Part shown: piece after piece, positions 49,075 through 62,149 of the stretch | Position numbering within the stretch: position 1 is the first letter of the stretch | Layout: every line of letters starts with the position of its first letter | Assembly: GCA_947846985.1 (NCBI GenBank) | Contig: CANTUZ010000003.1 | Coordinates: 54,384,096-54,448,095 of the forward strand | DNA from: Fratercula arctica | Lineage: Eukaryota > Chordata > Aves > Charadriiformes > Alcidae | Reading direction: 5' to 3' | DNA length: 64,000 bases | The notes under the pieces: model-generated | Told to the model about the DNA's origin: nothing | Seen by the model: the letters and a program-made list of their open reading frames with translations, nothing else | The model's database searches: none | Translations under genes and position numbers: made by a program

Positions 49075-50288
49075 ATGAGAACAGATACTCTGGCGGAAAA
49101 AGCACCGGGGCTCTGATACTGAGATAATTTAAAAAAAAAAAACAAACCCTCCTTGTAAAGAACAAGGATGGGTAGGGGTAAGAAAGGGGGAGCCATTTCT
49201 ATAAAGTGAATTTATTAATTATGTTTATTAGCTGGTGTAAGGTGAAATTCATTGTGAGAGGAGAGGTCACATAACGATCGTGCTCATCGCTGCTAAGGTA
49301 TAGGCACTACTAGCGTGAACTGATTGTTTCATCAAAATCATGCATGGATGCGAGCGGGGCAAAAAGAGAGGTAGGGTAAGGCTCAGCAAAGAAATCCTAA
49401 TATTGCTGATACCACTCTTACCACATTTCTTGGTTGGATCTCGGAAAAAATGCAACATTTCTTTCCAACTTGGAAAATGTTGATGCTCCTTCAGTGCTCC
49501 TTCAGCATCCTTCTGGTCAGCCCAATAGTACCGACAGCTGCTTTTTCTTGGGCAAGAAGGCTGTAAAGCTGCAGTCTGAGAGTTGAAGGACAGTTGTGAT
49601 TTTATTTAAACAAAAAATTATTAAAATACTTCTCTGGGAAGGACAATATTAAGAGCAGTGGATGTGTAACTGGAATTCAGCCAGTTCTGTATGGATAAGT
49701 TACCTCTGATTTACAAACAGTAAAAACCTAATTTAACAGCCGGAGCCCAGGTTAAGCTAGGAGTAGAAAAAGTCATTTTGCTTGCAAAGAGCACCATTAA
49801 TAGGGGAATGGTTGAGAGAATGAAGGTGGGTTAATACTATGCATTTTTTAACAGTCAGAAGAATATAACCTTTGAAGACACCGACTCTGCCTATATTTGT
49901 ACCGGAGCGGAACAACTTGTGCTCCAAGGTGTTAGCTAAGCAAAGATTTTTATAATCTGCATCCACCAGTCAATGAAAAAATTTCCTTCTGCATATTGAA
50001 AACGTGGAAAACTATTTCATGTACTGGCTGAAAGTATATAACTGACAGCCTAAATCCTTTATGCTTGGGGTTTTTTTGAAATACGCGAAGCTTTGATATT
50101 ATGCGTAAGACTACAAAGGATCACTTCCCAGAAGGAAAATATCGAGCTGAAAAATTTACTCATTGCTATTTCAGCTGTGCGTTCATCTGTGTTATGCTAT
50201 GTTGATAAAAATCAATGCGGTAATAAGCTCATGAATAGTGAGTCAATGGAAGCTGGTGGCAGCCTTGATGTCGATCAGTAATGTCAAG

Positions 50289-50310
50289 ATTTTGTAACAG
50301 TTTACAAAAT
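50289..50310. repeat. Perfect hairpin, 9-bp stem with 4-base loop
   Basis: The arms attttgtaa and ttacaaaat pair exactly around the loop cagt. It lies just before the crossed inverted repeats at 50345-50439. Confidence 0.85.
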
Positions 50311-50344
50311 AATAGCAGGCTCTGCAGATGCCGCTGAATTAGCG

Positions 50345-50439
50345 AATCGGCTGGACGTGACCAACACCACTCCTTTTTCCGTTAGTATCCCTCGTGATTG
50401 TTCATACAAAGGGCAAAAAGAAGCCGATTAGTTGGTCAC
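50345..50439. repeat. Two interleaved perfect inverted repeats (pseudoknot-like order)
   Basis: aatcggct (50345-50352) pairs with agccgatt (50422-50429), and gtgaccaac (50357-50365) pairs with gttggtcac (50431-50439). The order A-B-A'-B' is that of an H-type pseudoknot rather than of nested stems. Confidence 0.8.
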
Positions 50440-53400
50440 AGTGAGCAGTTTTATATGGAATTCTTCACTTATACACTCTGAATTTAGTACGCTGCTCTTA
50501 AATGAACAGCTGTGAACTTCTCAGCACTTCTCCTTTCTTTTTGGCAGTTTCCAAACTCTTCAGAAAATACAGGGCTTTGGCAGAGTTTGCAAGGGCAGCA
50601 GGCCCTTCGCATCTTTACTGATTCCACAGGAAAACAGAAATATAATGATGATAATGTTTAGCTTCCTGACAACAGTAGAAATCATGAGCTGACTGGACGG
50701 CTGGGTCTGCAGCGGAAGACATCAGACTTCTTCACTGTGTTCTTTTTAGGGCTTCCTTTTAACCTCCATTGCAAAACACAGAACTCATTGTAAACTCAAT
50801 TCTACTTCCATTTTCTTCCCAGACCCTTCCGTTCTCTGTTTTTTTTTTTTTTTCCTGGGGATGTTAAACAATAGAAATGAGAGTACCAACCATTATGGAT
50901 ACTTTTAACCCATTGTGTTACAGTCGATAGATCTCCTAGTGATTTTTCTAAGTGATTTCTTTGATAAAGCTTTGTCTCTTGAAGCTGAGAATGCATTGGC
51001 TAGTTTAATAAATCAGCCAGCGTGGGGAAAATGTGCATTTCAGTTTAGTTCAGTCAGCAGCCTGAGTTGCTGCTTTCATATTCTTCTGCTGTCTTAAGTG
51101 CATGCAGCCACGATTAGGTGGAAAGACAGTAAGATTCATATAAAGGATTGTTTTAATTCTGAACTTCGATGTTCAAAAATAGTCAAAGACTGTTCTTAGG
51201 TCTTCACGGACTTTTTAATAATAAAAGTGATAGCTTATGGCCTTGCTGCATTGGTTTGCCTTGCTATTATCTTGTCAAAGAAGTAGGACCTGATGTATTT
51301 TTCTGCTGCAGGCGTAAAAAATGAACCCTTGATAGCTCGAAGCACAACATTTTTTCTTGGTCTGAAGGTGTACAAACAAGATCAGCATATCCTCTATCTT
51401 GCAGAACAGATCACATAGCTTGCCCTTTCAGCTTGGAGAAAAGACTTCTGCTGGCTTTAGTAGGCTTTGAGCCTGATTCATAATCTGCATCTCTTATTTG
51501 CAAACTGGAAATACTAATAAATATCTACAAAAGGAGAGCTGCAATAGAAAAGTTAATTCATGTTAATAACACACTTTGAGGTCACTGCATTGAATAATTA
51601 AATGATGAAATTAAAAATATTTTTGCCTGGTTTTTCACCTGATACAGTCCAGTTCCTCTTCTGCACGTTAAGCTGTGTTTGCCTTAGATTACTATATTCG
51701 CATTTGTGTGTTGGGTTTTTTTTAAGCACTCTGACTGTACCATTCTAGCAGTCCCCTTCTGTTTCTGGCCGCTGTCATATTAGAACTGCTGTCACTGTTG
51801 TGTCGTAGGTCACACACGCAAATCTCTCCAGGTGAAATCGGTGGTGTGGTTTAGTGGCATTCCTGCTTTGCTAATGGTGGAGAAATGGGGCTTAGGTGTG
51901 CTGTAACTGGCCTGTTAATTGGAGCTCTCCTATGAGTTTTATCCCGAGCATTTTACTTCTATTCTCATTAAAAAAGTCTGTCTGAACTTCAAAGAAGGAG
52001 GGCTGTTAAATTAACTCAGACGGATGAGAGAGTGGGATTTTCTTTAAATTGGGCTGCAAATCACACATTTTGTAGTGAAGCTTGAGGCAAAATGACTTGA
52101 ATGCAGATAGTCCTCCAATGTTCTTCCCAGTGTTCTCCCATATGTGTCTCAGAGGACGCATATGTTTCCTCACAGGTGACAAACTTGGCTAACCAGATAC
52201 CACAGGGGGTGTGAGCAAAAAGAACCCCAGCCATGGTGTCTCAGTCACCTATAATTTAAATACCGTCACAGTATATAAATTGTGATGGGAGAATATCTGG
52301 ATTTTGGTTAGGCTGAGATACAGATTACCCAGGGTAACCTTGCATTGAAGATGCACTGGTTGCATTAACCAAAAAAGGTCCTAAATATGATACAAACTTT
52401 GTTTCAGGGACTGTAAGTTTCCAATTTTCCCCAACACTTCAGATTGCATCATTATTTAATAAGCACCCAGACCTTGAATACATATCTGAGACATTGCGTA
52501 TTATGAATTTCCAGAATTGGCTAGTAATATTCTTTAAAAATACTTTTAAAATGAGAGATATTTTTTTCTTGCTTCAGATGTGGCCTGGAAATATTGTGAT
52601 CACAACCATTTTCTTGGTGCTTCTGCAATTCTTATCTGGGCTAATCTGGAAACTAGCAGTGAAAACCCATTTATTTCAGACCCTCAGAAGCAACTCCCCT
52701 GAAGCTCAGTTCTGGCAGGAGGCGAAGATTCCAGCAGGTTCATGGTTTAACCAAACCAGTTTGTCTCTGTTTTAGAGAGAGAAAAAGAAAATACTTGGAC
52801 TTGAGCAATACTGACTTCTTGTATATATATATTTGATCAAGATACTATATTCCCACTTAACCATATAGTGCTTCAGTCGGTGTAAGGGGCTGTGAGTGAA
52901 TGCAGTTCATATGCGTTACGCAGTATACTTTTCACTCAGGTGGTTTTCTTGTTGCTAATATTGCAGAGAAGTTATTTATATGTGCAATTTGGAAACTGTG
53001 CTAAGAAGCAGTGTGATTTACCATTAACAGTATATTGCATTCATATCATGAAGCCATTTTAAAAGGCTTTCCCTGCACAGTCCGGTTATTGCGTAGTGCA
53101 TATGTGCTTGCCACTTCTAGAGTTGAAAGCCTGCTTGTATTTTTACATCTCCAGCAGCCACAGAAAAGCCAAAGGACTAATCCTGAGACCATGTCACCGG
53201 TGTCATCAGTTAGCTCTCTGAGTGAGGTGTGTGTGGCTGGTAAATCATATTCCTGACTGGAAGTCAGATCGTATCCAGAAGAGTTACTGAGGTGTTGCTA
53301 TAGGATATCATGGAGCTACCTGATTGTAGAACATTATGATTGGTTTTGCTTGGTTGTGTAGCAGGCATACAGTGCGATAGCTCATTTCGATAAACCTACT

Positions 53401-55430
53401 GAATTTATTTGTTCTTTTAATCTAAGTAAGTCTTGTAGTAGAGATCTCTGGATCTCTTCCAGCAGGGCCAGACTTCAACCTCTTGCTCTCTGCCGATATG
53501 TAGTCTGCAAGTATTCAGGTTCCTAATGCTTGAATCAATACTTGATGATTGCATACTTTTTGTTTACCCTTCTCCATCCTGTCAATAAAAAATGAATGTC
53601 TTCTCCAAGAGCCAAGAAATTTGGCTATGTGTGGGACAAATATCCAATGCTTAGTTACATCAGCCTCACAAATCACACCATTAGATCCATCCGGACTGGA
53701 ATCAGAGGAATTTTCTCGGGTTCTGTGTAAACTTCCTGACAGATGGTATGGAAAGTTTGGATAGTGTGTGGGACTGACAGTTTACTTGAGAGGTAGATAA
53801 AAGTGATAATGGTATGTGCTATAGGGTTTTCTGGTGTCTTTGAAACGCTCTCAGTAAAGCTTATGTGCTTTGTTTAATGTTGTTAAAAAAATTTTCTCCT
53901 CTCATTCCTCAGCTTTTTTGTTTCTGCCAGCAACTTTTTTAATCCAGAGGAGGCAAGAATGTGTTTACCCTCTCTTTTTCCCAAGAAAAGGGGCAGGAGA
54001 ATCATGTAACTTAATGCTTATATGAATTAGTAATTTAACTATATTATAACAACATTTTATTTGTACAACTTTTAATCAGTTCCTATTTTCAGGAGGAAAA
54101 TAGGTGGAATATATTAAGGTAATTTCCATACTTTATTGAAAATTCTCTCAACTCCTGCAGAAAAACTGTCCTCTTCTTAGTGGAAATACCATTTTTATGA
54201 GTGGGCATCCTCCAGGAAAATAATAATGTAATATTTTTTCAAGAATTGTGCCATTAGCCAGTTGATGTTTTAGTTACAGCATGCATGACAAGGAGGGAAA
54301 GACTTTACTGTTGTTTTCGCAGCTATGATATTAATAGGGCATTGCAGCTTTGCTTACTCACTCTTCACGAGCTGTTGCTGAAATTTCACGTCTGAGGATC
54401 ATTTCACTGGTATTACTCACTATTCAGTATGCCCTGAGATGGAATATCCTCTCAAGGTAAAGTCTTTTTAAAATTTGGTATTTGACTCCGTGATGTCTGG
54501 GTCTTCCGTGGCCTCCTTCGGGGCTCCGGATATTTGCCCTTTGTCTCCCTGGTGGTCTGACACAGAAAGGAATGGCAGATGTATTATATGTTTAAGTATT
54601 GCTTAAGCATCTGTGGGCTGTTCAGTAAAAATAACACACCTATCCATAGGCTGGCATTGCATTTGATCAAGATGCCACTTAGTCACACACCTATTCTTAA
54701 TGGAGTTTGGGATCCTGCCGTATTTTGCATCATTTGTTACTTGATTACAATAAATTTATCCTCCTATTCCTTTAAACCACTTAAATTATTTATTAATCTC
54801 CGTAGTGCTTTAAACAGCTTAGCAATAGCCTGCATGAATACGCAGTATATTTTTCTCCTGTAACAAAGCTGCCAAATCCTTGCAATAGATTGCCCAACCG
54901 ACACCCTGCGATGCCCCAGCTAGCTCATGGCCTTTCCACATCCAGCCAGCCACGCTAATCCAGGTTGCATTTCCAAACCCAGAGACACCGGGTAAACACC
55001 TGCACAGCCCTTCAGCTTTAGAATTTGAGAAATAGCATATTGGGTTTTTGATTATTTATCTGATTTTTTTTTTTTTTTTCCAATTACAGGATTTTGCACT
55101 TACAAGACAATAAACATAAAGGAAACATCTGCTTAAGCAGCTTCCACATTCAGTAGTTTAATGACATGACTTTTTCTCTAAATGAATTCCTGGGTATCTT
55201 TCACACCCCGACGGAAATCCTCAGTGCAGTTGTTGCAATTATTCCCCTAGGATATCCCAGTTCCAGATCAGGGCTCTGTGTAAGTGGAGCCTGATCAGTT
55301 GGAAGAGTCTGTCTCTGCGCTTCGAGATGTAGCTTTAATTTATACTAGAAATAAATTTGCAATCCTCACACCCCAAGTCCGCATATTGCACAATCGTATT
55401 CTTTTCCCCCTGCCTAGATGCACGGCCTGT

Positions 55431-55710
55431 CTCTCTTAAACTGGACAGAACCCTTCTGTATCTTCTGTCCTTCCCTACCATGGGCATATCACACGTCACC
55501 TCTCCCAAGCAGGACAGAACCATTTAATTCCCTTTTCACCCTGCTCTGCCTTCCACTACCTCCCACAGCACACCCTACCTCTCCCAAGCAGGACAGAGCC
55601 CTTGTGCCCCTTTTCCTCTGCCTTCCCCTGCATACTGAGACCAGCTCTCTCAACCAGGCAACCGTACCTGTGTGCCTCTGCTCCCCCTTTCAAGCCCACG
55701 TCTGTCTCCC
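55431..55710 (+). repeat. Degenerate minisatellite, four units of about 66-79 bases
   Basis: Units begin at 55431, 55500, 55579 and 55645, each with ctctc(c/t)(c/t)aa followed by a ccagg or caggacagarcc-like block and a C/T-rich remainder. The second and third units share ctctcccaagcaggacaga exactly. Confidence 0.75.
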
Positions 55711-58700
55711 AGCTAAATGCAATCTGGGTTTAATTCCTTTTTTTTTTTTTTTTTAATCTGATTTGATTTATTCTGGTTATGCAAAAAGAGGAGAGAGACT
55801 TTCTGAATGTGAAGCCTTTACTATATACCGTACAGTGGTAGGTAAGGGGGTGCATTAACATACTCACCAATGTCCTGAAAAGGCTGATTTTTGCCTCCTT
55901 TCCCCACCAAGGTTCCAGGGGTGTTGCAAGGTTGCATTACTTGTTGTTTAGCTAGGAAAAGATCCTGCATCCTTCTCAACTTTGTTTGCATTAAAATAAT
56001 GGGATAAGAATTTAGTAATTTCTTTGATAATTTGTGATAGCTTCTGTACTATTCTATCTGTAACCTTGTGATTCATTTTGGGAAGGACAACGCAACATTT
56101 TTATCCTGGTCTGCTCTGGAGAGAGGGAAACTCACAATCTGCTTAACAGACATTATAGTTTGAGACCGGAGTTTTCTGCATCCCTTCTCCTGAATTGCAC
56201 GTGGGTCAGGTTTGCCATGGTGTGGGGAGGTGAGACAACTTCGGTTAAGCCTGACCATCCTCAGCTCAGTCAAGCAGAAGGAAAGGGGCTGAAGCAGCTA
56301 GCCAGGTCTTGAGTCTTTGCACCCCAAATTGCCTTTTTTGCACCAACCCATTTGCACCACACAGGTTACCCCAGCTCTGCCCATTAGCCTGCACTTCACA
56401 GTCCCCTAAAGACGCACAGCCCCACCAGCAAACTTCTGTGTGGAAACCTGCATATTGTCTCCCCAGATGCCACCTAGCACTACCTCCACACAAAGCCGCC
56501 CTGTCCTCCAGGCACTCAAAACGCTCCAAGAGCCGGGGCAGTGTCACGGTTGCCTGCACAGCACAGTTGTGTTGGCATGAGTTAAAGTAGAGCTGGGTTT
56601 GAAGGCTGGATGTGCCTGTGACATTTTACAAAGCAGTCAGGTTCTTGCTGGGTGAAGAGCAGGTAGAGGACCGTATTAGAGACACAGAGAGAAGCTGCCC
56701 TTCTGTGCTCTGAAGCTGAGGGAAATGAGTGGACTCTGTTTCGGTGGGTAAAATCTTGTGGTCCCCTTGCTTCCTCCTCAGTTTGGGTGCTGCAAAAAAC
56801 CTACAGGTTTGGGACAGGGTTAAGGACCTCACAGTTGTTACCCCAGCCCATGGTTACCTGAAGCCTGCAGGCAGCTCAGAGTTGTGCCAAGCTCTCCCTT
56901 CTTAGGAGGGTGTCCTCTTCTCCACGGCCAGTGGTTCTGGCACACGGAGAGTCAGCGCTCCATTATGCTTGATGTGGCTTTTCATTTTACTTTCTTCATA
57001 GTAATATCCAAGCACGAGCCTGAAGTGATGGATCTATTTGCCACTAAACAGCTCAGCCTCATCACTCTCTTGGGGAAAACTGCATGTTTGGAGCAATGCT
57101 TTGTTTTAATAGGGTTTTGTTTTTTCTTTAATAGGGTCTTGTTTTTGTTTTATATATATATAAACCAAACATACATATATTTGTATGTATAAATCTATGT
57201 AAATGTACTTACTTTTTTTTTCAGAGAAAGCAAGGCTCAAGAGGAATGTTTTTTTTTGAAAGGTGGAGGATAGTAATATTTAAGGTGGTTCTTGGTGGCT
57301 GCAAGAGTTCATTCTTTAGCCTCAAGCTCTGCCCCGGCAATGATATTAACAGGTGGGCTTTATCCTCACAGTGGAAGTTGTCACTTTACCTCAGGAATGG
57401 AGCTGTTAACTGCAGTCTTTATGTCTTATACAAATGCATGAGAAACTGTGCTATCCCTCCCACCTGCTTTTAAAGAACAACAAAACCCCCAGAATTATTG
57501 TTAAAAAGTCTAGGCTTTTGATAGCCATGGTCAGCTGGGGTGCTGCCAGTGGTCAAAAAGTTATCAGCTAGCTCCATCAGTAGACTGACTTTTGACTTCA
57601 ATATCGGTTGAATGAGTTCCTAAAAAACAAAGCAGGTTTGCATTTGAGGAGTAAGCTACCTGAGAGTGAGAAAAGATTACTGTAATATTTTAAAAGAGTT
57701 GTTTCCTATCTGCCCTCAGATACTGTAATTAACCTGCATGAAACCAGAACTATGTATTATAAATGAGTGGAGAGCATCCAAGCTATTCGTAGACTGGGCA
57801 ACTTATCTACTTTACAAGCAGTCATGCAGCACCCAGCGCAGCACCTCTGAGGACAGGCTTTAAAGCCCTTCGTTTTAAACGACAGTGTGATCTGTAATTG
57901 CAATATACTGCTGTAAACTATCTTTACTGTACTCTGTATTACCTCTGTGACCGCTGGTTCCTCAGTGGGCTCTGAAAGAATAATTCAAACAAGTTTCACT
58001 TATTGTTGCTTCACACTTCTTCAGCACAATAATATGCCTTGTTACCAGGTTAGCAAGCACTCCTTGCTCCCTTTCTTTTTATAGGAAAGGATTGAACAGG
58101 TCCTAGAAAGTGCCTTCCAAATCGTATAGTAGTCCCTGTATCTTCTGGTATTAATAACGCTCCTTATTAATTTCCAGTTTTTTTCGCTGTCGGTCTCTAA
58201 CTTTGCAATCACGCTCAGAGGCCTTTTCCTAACTCCTGACTTGAGCACTGCTTTCAATCCACTCCCTCTGGAAGTTATATTGTGTGCGTATGATTCAGGG
58301 ATACAATACGTACATGTAACATTATTACCTCCACTGGAGATGAAGCTGCAGATCTGACCCGGACTGTGTGCACTAACTATAATGTTGAAATTGCTTATCG
58401 TTATCTACAAATGGAAGTGTGAATTACAGGATTCATAATTTGCATGACACTGGAAGTACATATAAAGTGGGTGCAAGTGTAATGATAAATAATCAATAGG
58501 TTTTTTTCCTTTATGTGTAAGAAATATGCTTTCGAAATATACTTTTACTTATAGGTAAGACATTTTGTATACTGTGTTTTGGATAAGTGAATGAAAAGCA
58601 AAAGGTGGCATCTGTACATCTCCGAAGTTCTAGAGAGAAATGATATGCAGAAAGCTCTGCTAGCTTGAAGAAGTGTCACCATTGCCTAGATACTCAGTCT

Positions 58701-59049
58701 TAGTAGGAATTAAGATACAATCTGGTGTGTAAGAAACATGCAGTGTGCGTTTGTATCTGCTTGGCTATCCTTCTGTAGAATCCTTTTCCTGATACTACCT
58801 CCCTAAAATCCCAAGCCACGCTCACAAGCTCCATGTGAACGATTTGCCAAACTCCATACTGCCCTGTTGTTGATGGGTTTCGGGAAGGGGAGGTTGCAGC
58901 CAGAGCCAGCTGGCTGACTTACACAATGACACACAGATAACTTTTTAAAAAACTAATGAATGTGCAGTTTTTTCTGATTTTACCTATCCATTGCTAGTGA
59001 AGACAAGCTGTATGGTAGTGAATAAAGGACTAAAGTCATCGAGGTAGAT

Positions 59050-59475
59050 CACAGAATCAGAGAATCACAGAATGGTGGGGGTTGGAAGGTACCTCTGGAG
59101 ATCATATAGTCCAGCCCCCCTGCCAGAGCAGGGTCACCCAGAGCAGGTTGCACAGGAGCGCGTCCAGGCGGGTTTTGAATGTCTCCAGAGACGGAGACTC
59201 CACCACCTCTCTGGGCAGCCTGTTCCGGTGCTCTGCCGCCCTCAGAGTAAAGAAGTTTTTCTTTATCTTCAGGCAAAACTTCCTGTGTTACACTTTGTAC
59301 CTGTTGCCCCTTGTCCTGTCACTGGGCACCTCTGCAAAGAGTCTGTTCCCATCCTCTTGACACCTGCCCTTTAGATATTTATAAGCATTGATGAGATGCC
59401 CTCTCAGTCTTCCCTTCTCCAGGCTGAACAGACCCAGCTCTCTCAGCCTTTCCTCATAAGAGAAGGCGAGCAGAG
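59050..59475 (-). mobile_element. CR1 LINE 3' end (antisense copy)
   Basis: On the minus strand it encodes [20 protein letters not shown] and INAYKYLKGRCQEDGNRLF, the CR1 ORF2 C-terminus, then the 3' UTR ending with repeated octamers. On the + strand it starts cacagaatcagagaatcaca. Confidence 0.95.
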
Positions 59476-62149
59476 CTTGCTGGAGGTGCCTACCAACTCT
59501 TCCAGGATGCTTCTGTGATTTTAACAAATGTAATTGCCCTGCTGCGTACAGCTGTACATTTGCATGCTGGCCCACAGCAAGATGCGCCCCATTTGTACGT
59601 TTTTCTTGAGTTATCTAGTCTTACAAATCCCACTTGGATTGTTGAAGAGGACACGGACTTCCTGGAGATCTAGGGTAAGGAAACAGCCCAATTATGCCTT
59701 AACCACAGACTTTTCATAACTGCAAAACACTCAGGCGTAGATCAAAGGCAGCAGTGAAGAGGCACTAGACATGTGCCAGTGCCAAGACAAAGGGGAAGAA
59801 AGACTGTGTGAGAATTAGAGACAAAAACTGGAGATAACTTTGCCTCTCTTAGTGCACCTCCTATCAGTACCTGCCATCACAAGCTGGGCAGATCCTGCTC
59901 TACGAACTACCTCAGGCACTTCATGTCTGGTCTGAGGATGCTTCCCCACCCAGCACAGGCAGCTGTGTCTCCACCATCTGGGATGCCAGGCAAAAACACA
60001 TGGGACCTCCCCCCTGGACAGACACACGGCTTTCCTTCCAGGAAGCGCCCGAAGGGAAAAATGCAGATGGGGCAGGCAGCAAGGCCTGGTTTGCAAAAAC
60101 CAGCCAAGGAAACAATGAGCAAAAGACTCAGCATCTTCCACTTGTGGGTCCCAAAGGAAAAGGTAAGGCAAAGTTAAATTAGGATGCCTGATGCGGATGG
60201 GTATTTGTTCACATCTGTTTGGTAAATGATGCCCTGTGTATGAAGGATGAAGTCAGAGACCCTGCTGTTTTCTCCCCCTGGTTTTTGAAAGTGATGAGTT
60301 CATCACGGCATATCAAGTGGCTCAGTCATGAATCAGAAGACTTTAGCAGCAGATTATAGCAATAAAAAATAAAATTAAGCACTTCACTCCAAGACTGTTG
60401 CCATCTCTGAAGCAGGCACTTTCCAGAATGGTTGGGAGTCTTTTTTACTTATGCTGCACAATTAAATATTCAACATTTCCTGCTAAATTTAGGTTTATTG
60501 GAGTAAACAATGATGCATAAGGGCAGAACTGGACAATTCCATTTTTAGGTATTAATAATTCAGAACCATATTTGAAAACAACAGAGGGATACGTACAATA
60601 CATCATAGAGGTTTTTATTATATCCACCCACTGCCTATCCACCCACACGTGGAGATCTGGATACTGTTTCTACTTGGAAACAATATAGCATCATCATATC
60701 TTAGGCTTGTTTAAGTCTACAAATATACAGAATACATTTACAAGAATGCAGTGTTTTCTGTGCAGCCGGATGAGTCGTTCTTTTTTTTTCCTGCAACCAA
60801 ATAAGCCTCTTATTACTTAAAGTTGGTATTGACAAACATTCATGCTTAGGATAACAGAAACCGTGTTTATCAGATTACACAAAAATAGAGAAAACTGCAC
60901 TCTACAATGTGGAAAATATGATTCCAGGATAAAGCTCTGTCACCGAGCTCTCCATTTTAGTATTACATTTAAAATCTGAATACTTTTGTTTATCACATTG
61001 TCATTATTTATCTTGCTGTCACTTTAAGGCACATAAAAAGTTTTTTGCTTTGGGACCCACCTGATAAATTCCATGTGCAATACTGGGTGTTACCTGTGCT
61101 CTCCTGTCACTGCCTCTGACACCAAAGCAGCCACAGCACGAAGAACTACATGGGGTGTGTGGAAAGAGCAAGAGAAGAAAAGGAGGAACAGTGGATGTAG
61201 CTGTTAGAGATATATTTTTACTGCAGTCTAGTGTTGTGGTTTTATTTAAGGGCTGATACCTTAACTGGCTTTCAACAACTTCAAGATTGATTTAGCTCAA
61301 GTGGAAGAGATTTCAGGGTTTTTTGATTGCCCATGGTGCGGAGCAATGCCTGCAGAGACGTGAGTATCACTCCTGCCTCATTGGCCTCAGGACCCCTTCA
61401 CCCCAGCTGCCACCCCCAAGGAGAGGTGTGTGTAAGACTGATTTCACCTTTCTGGAGACCAGTGTAAATGCTGCTCCGTAGACACTGTATAAGAGATTCA
61501 ACAAGAGAGTTAATAACGTAAGGAGCCAAACTCAGCCTGGAGGAAGGAGATGAATTTCCAGCAAGTAAATTCCACCAAAGGGCCAAATTAGGCAAAGACC
61601 TAAGACATACCTCAAGTGAAAGAGGTAAACAGCGCAGTCCCTTCAATGAAATTGTTTCAGGTTTATCCCAGTGAAATGAAGATCAGAACTTGCCTGGAGG
61701 GAGCTTGCTTTATTTTATAGCTATCTGGTTATTTTTTCTGCTGCCCAGACCATCTGTTCCATTGGTGGGTATGTCATCATTCGCACACCCACTGAATGCC
61801 AAATTAATCCAAGTCACACAGCTTACACCTCCCTTCTGACTTAGACCAAACTATATTTTATTCCAGCATAAAATAGATATCAGAGCTAAGTTTTCCTCAC
61901 TCACTTCCGTGGAGGAAAGGGTAAGCTTTGGGGCTGACTCTGGTCCCCCAAGGGGACAACCTTAAAATACCAGAGCTTTTGTTGTGGGTCCCACCACAAC
62001 CCGTCCCCACTGGGCAATAGTGGATGCCCAGTGGGAAAAAGGATGCAAAAAGAGAGCTAGGACACAGCTGCGCTGCCAGAGCCCTCTCTCACACTCCCAA
62101 GATCTGCATCTTTGGGAAACTCTGGGTCTTTGTATCTAGTAACTATCAA
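59476..62149. other. Intergenic sequence, nothing recognised
   Basis: Several short ORFs occur around 59.8-60.2 kb on both strands without known similarity. No repeat family or splice-supported exon was recognised. Confidence 0.6.

Larger units (their letters stand above)
45051..59049. other. Region upstream of LRP11 with no supported gene
   Basis: No exon with recognised protein similarity and no further CpG island was found. Content: AT-rich unique-looking sequence, homopolymer tracts, a minisatellite at 55431-55710 and candidate regulatory stretches near 48.1-48.6 kb and 50.1-50.5 kb. The next gene in the human order would be PPP1R14C after the mammal-specific RAET1/ULBP cluster, but none of its exons is recognised here. 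Confidence 0.65.

Noticed and set aside
52494..52775. 93-codon ORF with hydrophobic stretches resembling a membrane protein
   Set aside because: Hydrophobicity follows from T-rich codons. No similarity, no splice context and no conservation evidence.
59815..60182. Several ORFs up to 118 codons on both strands
   Set aside because: They occupy the same bases in several frames and lack similarity or splice signals.
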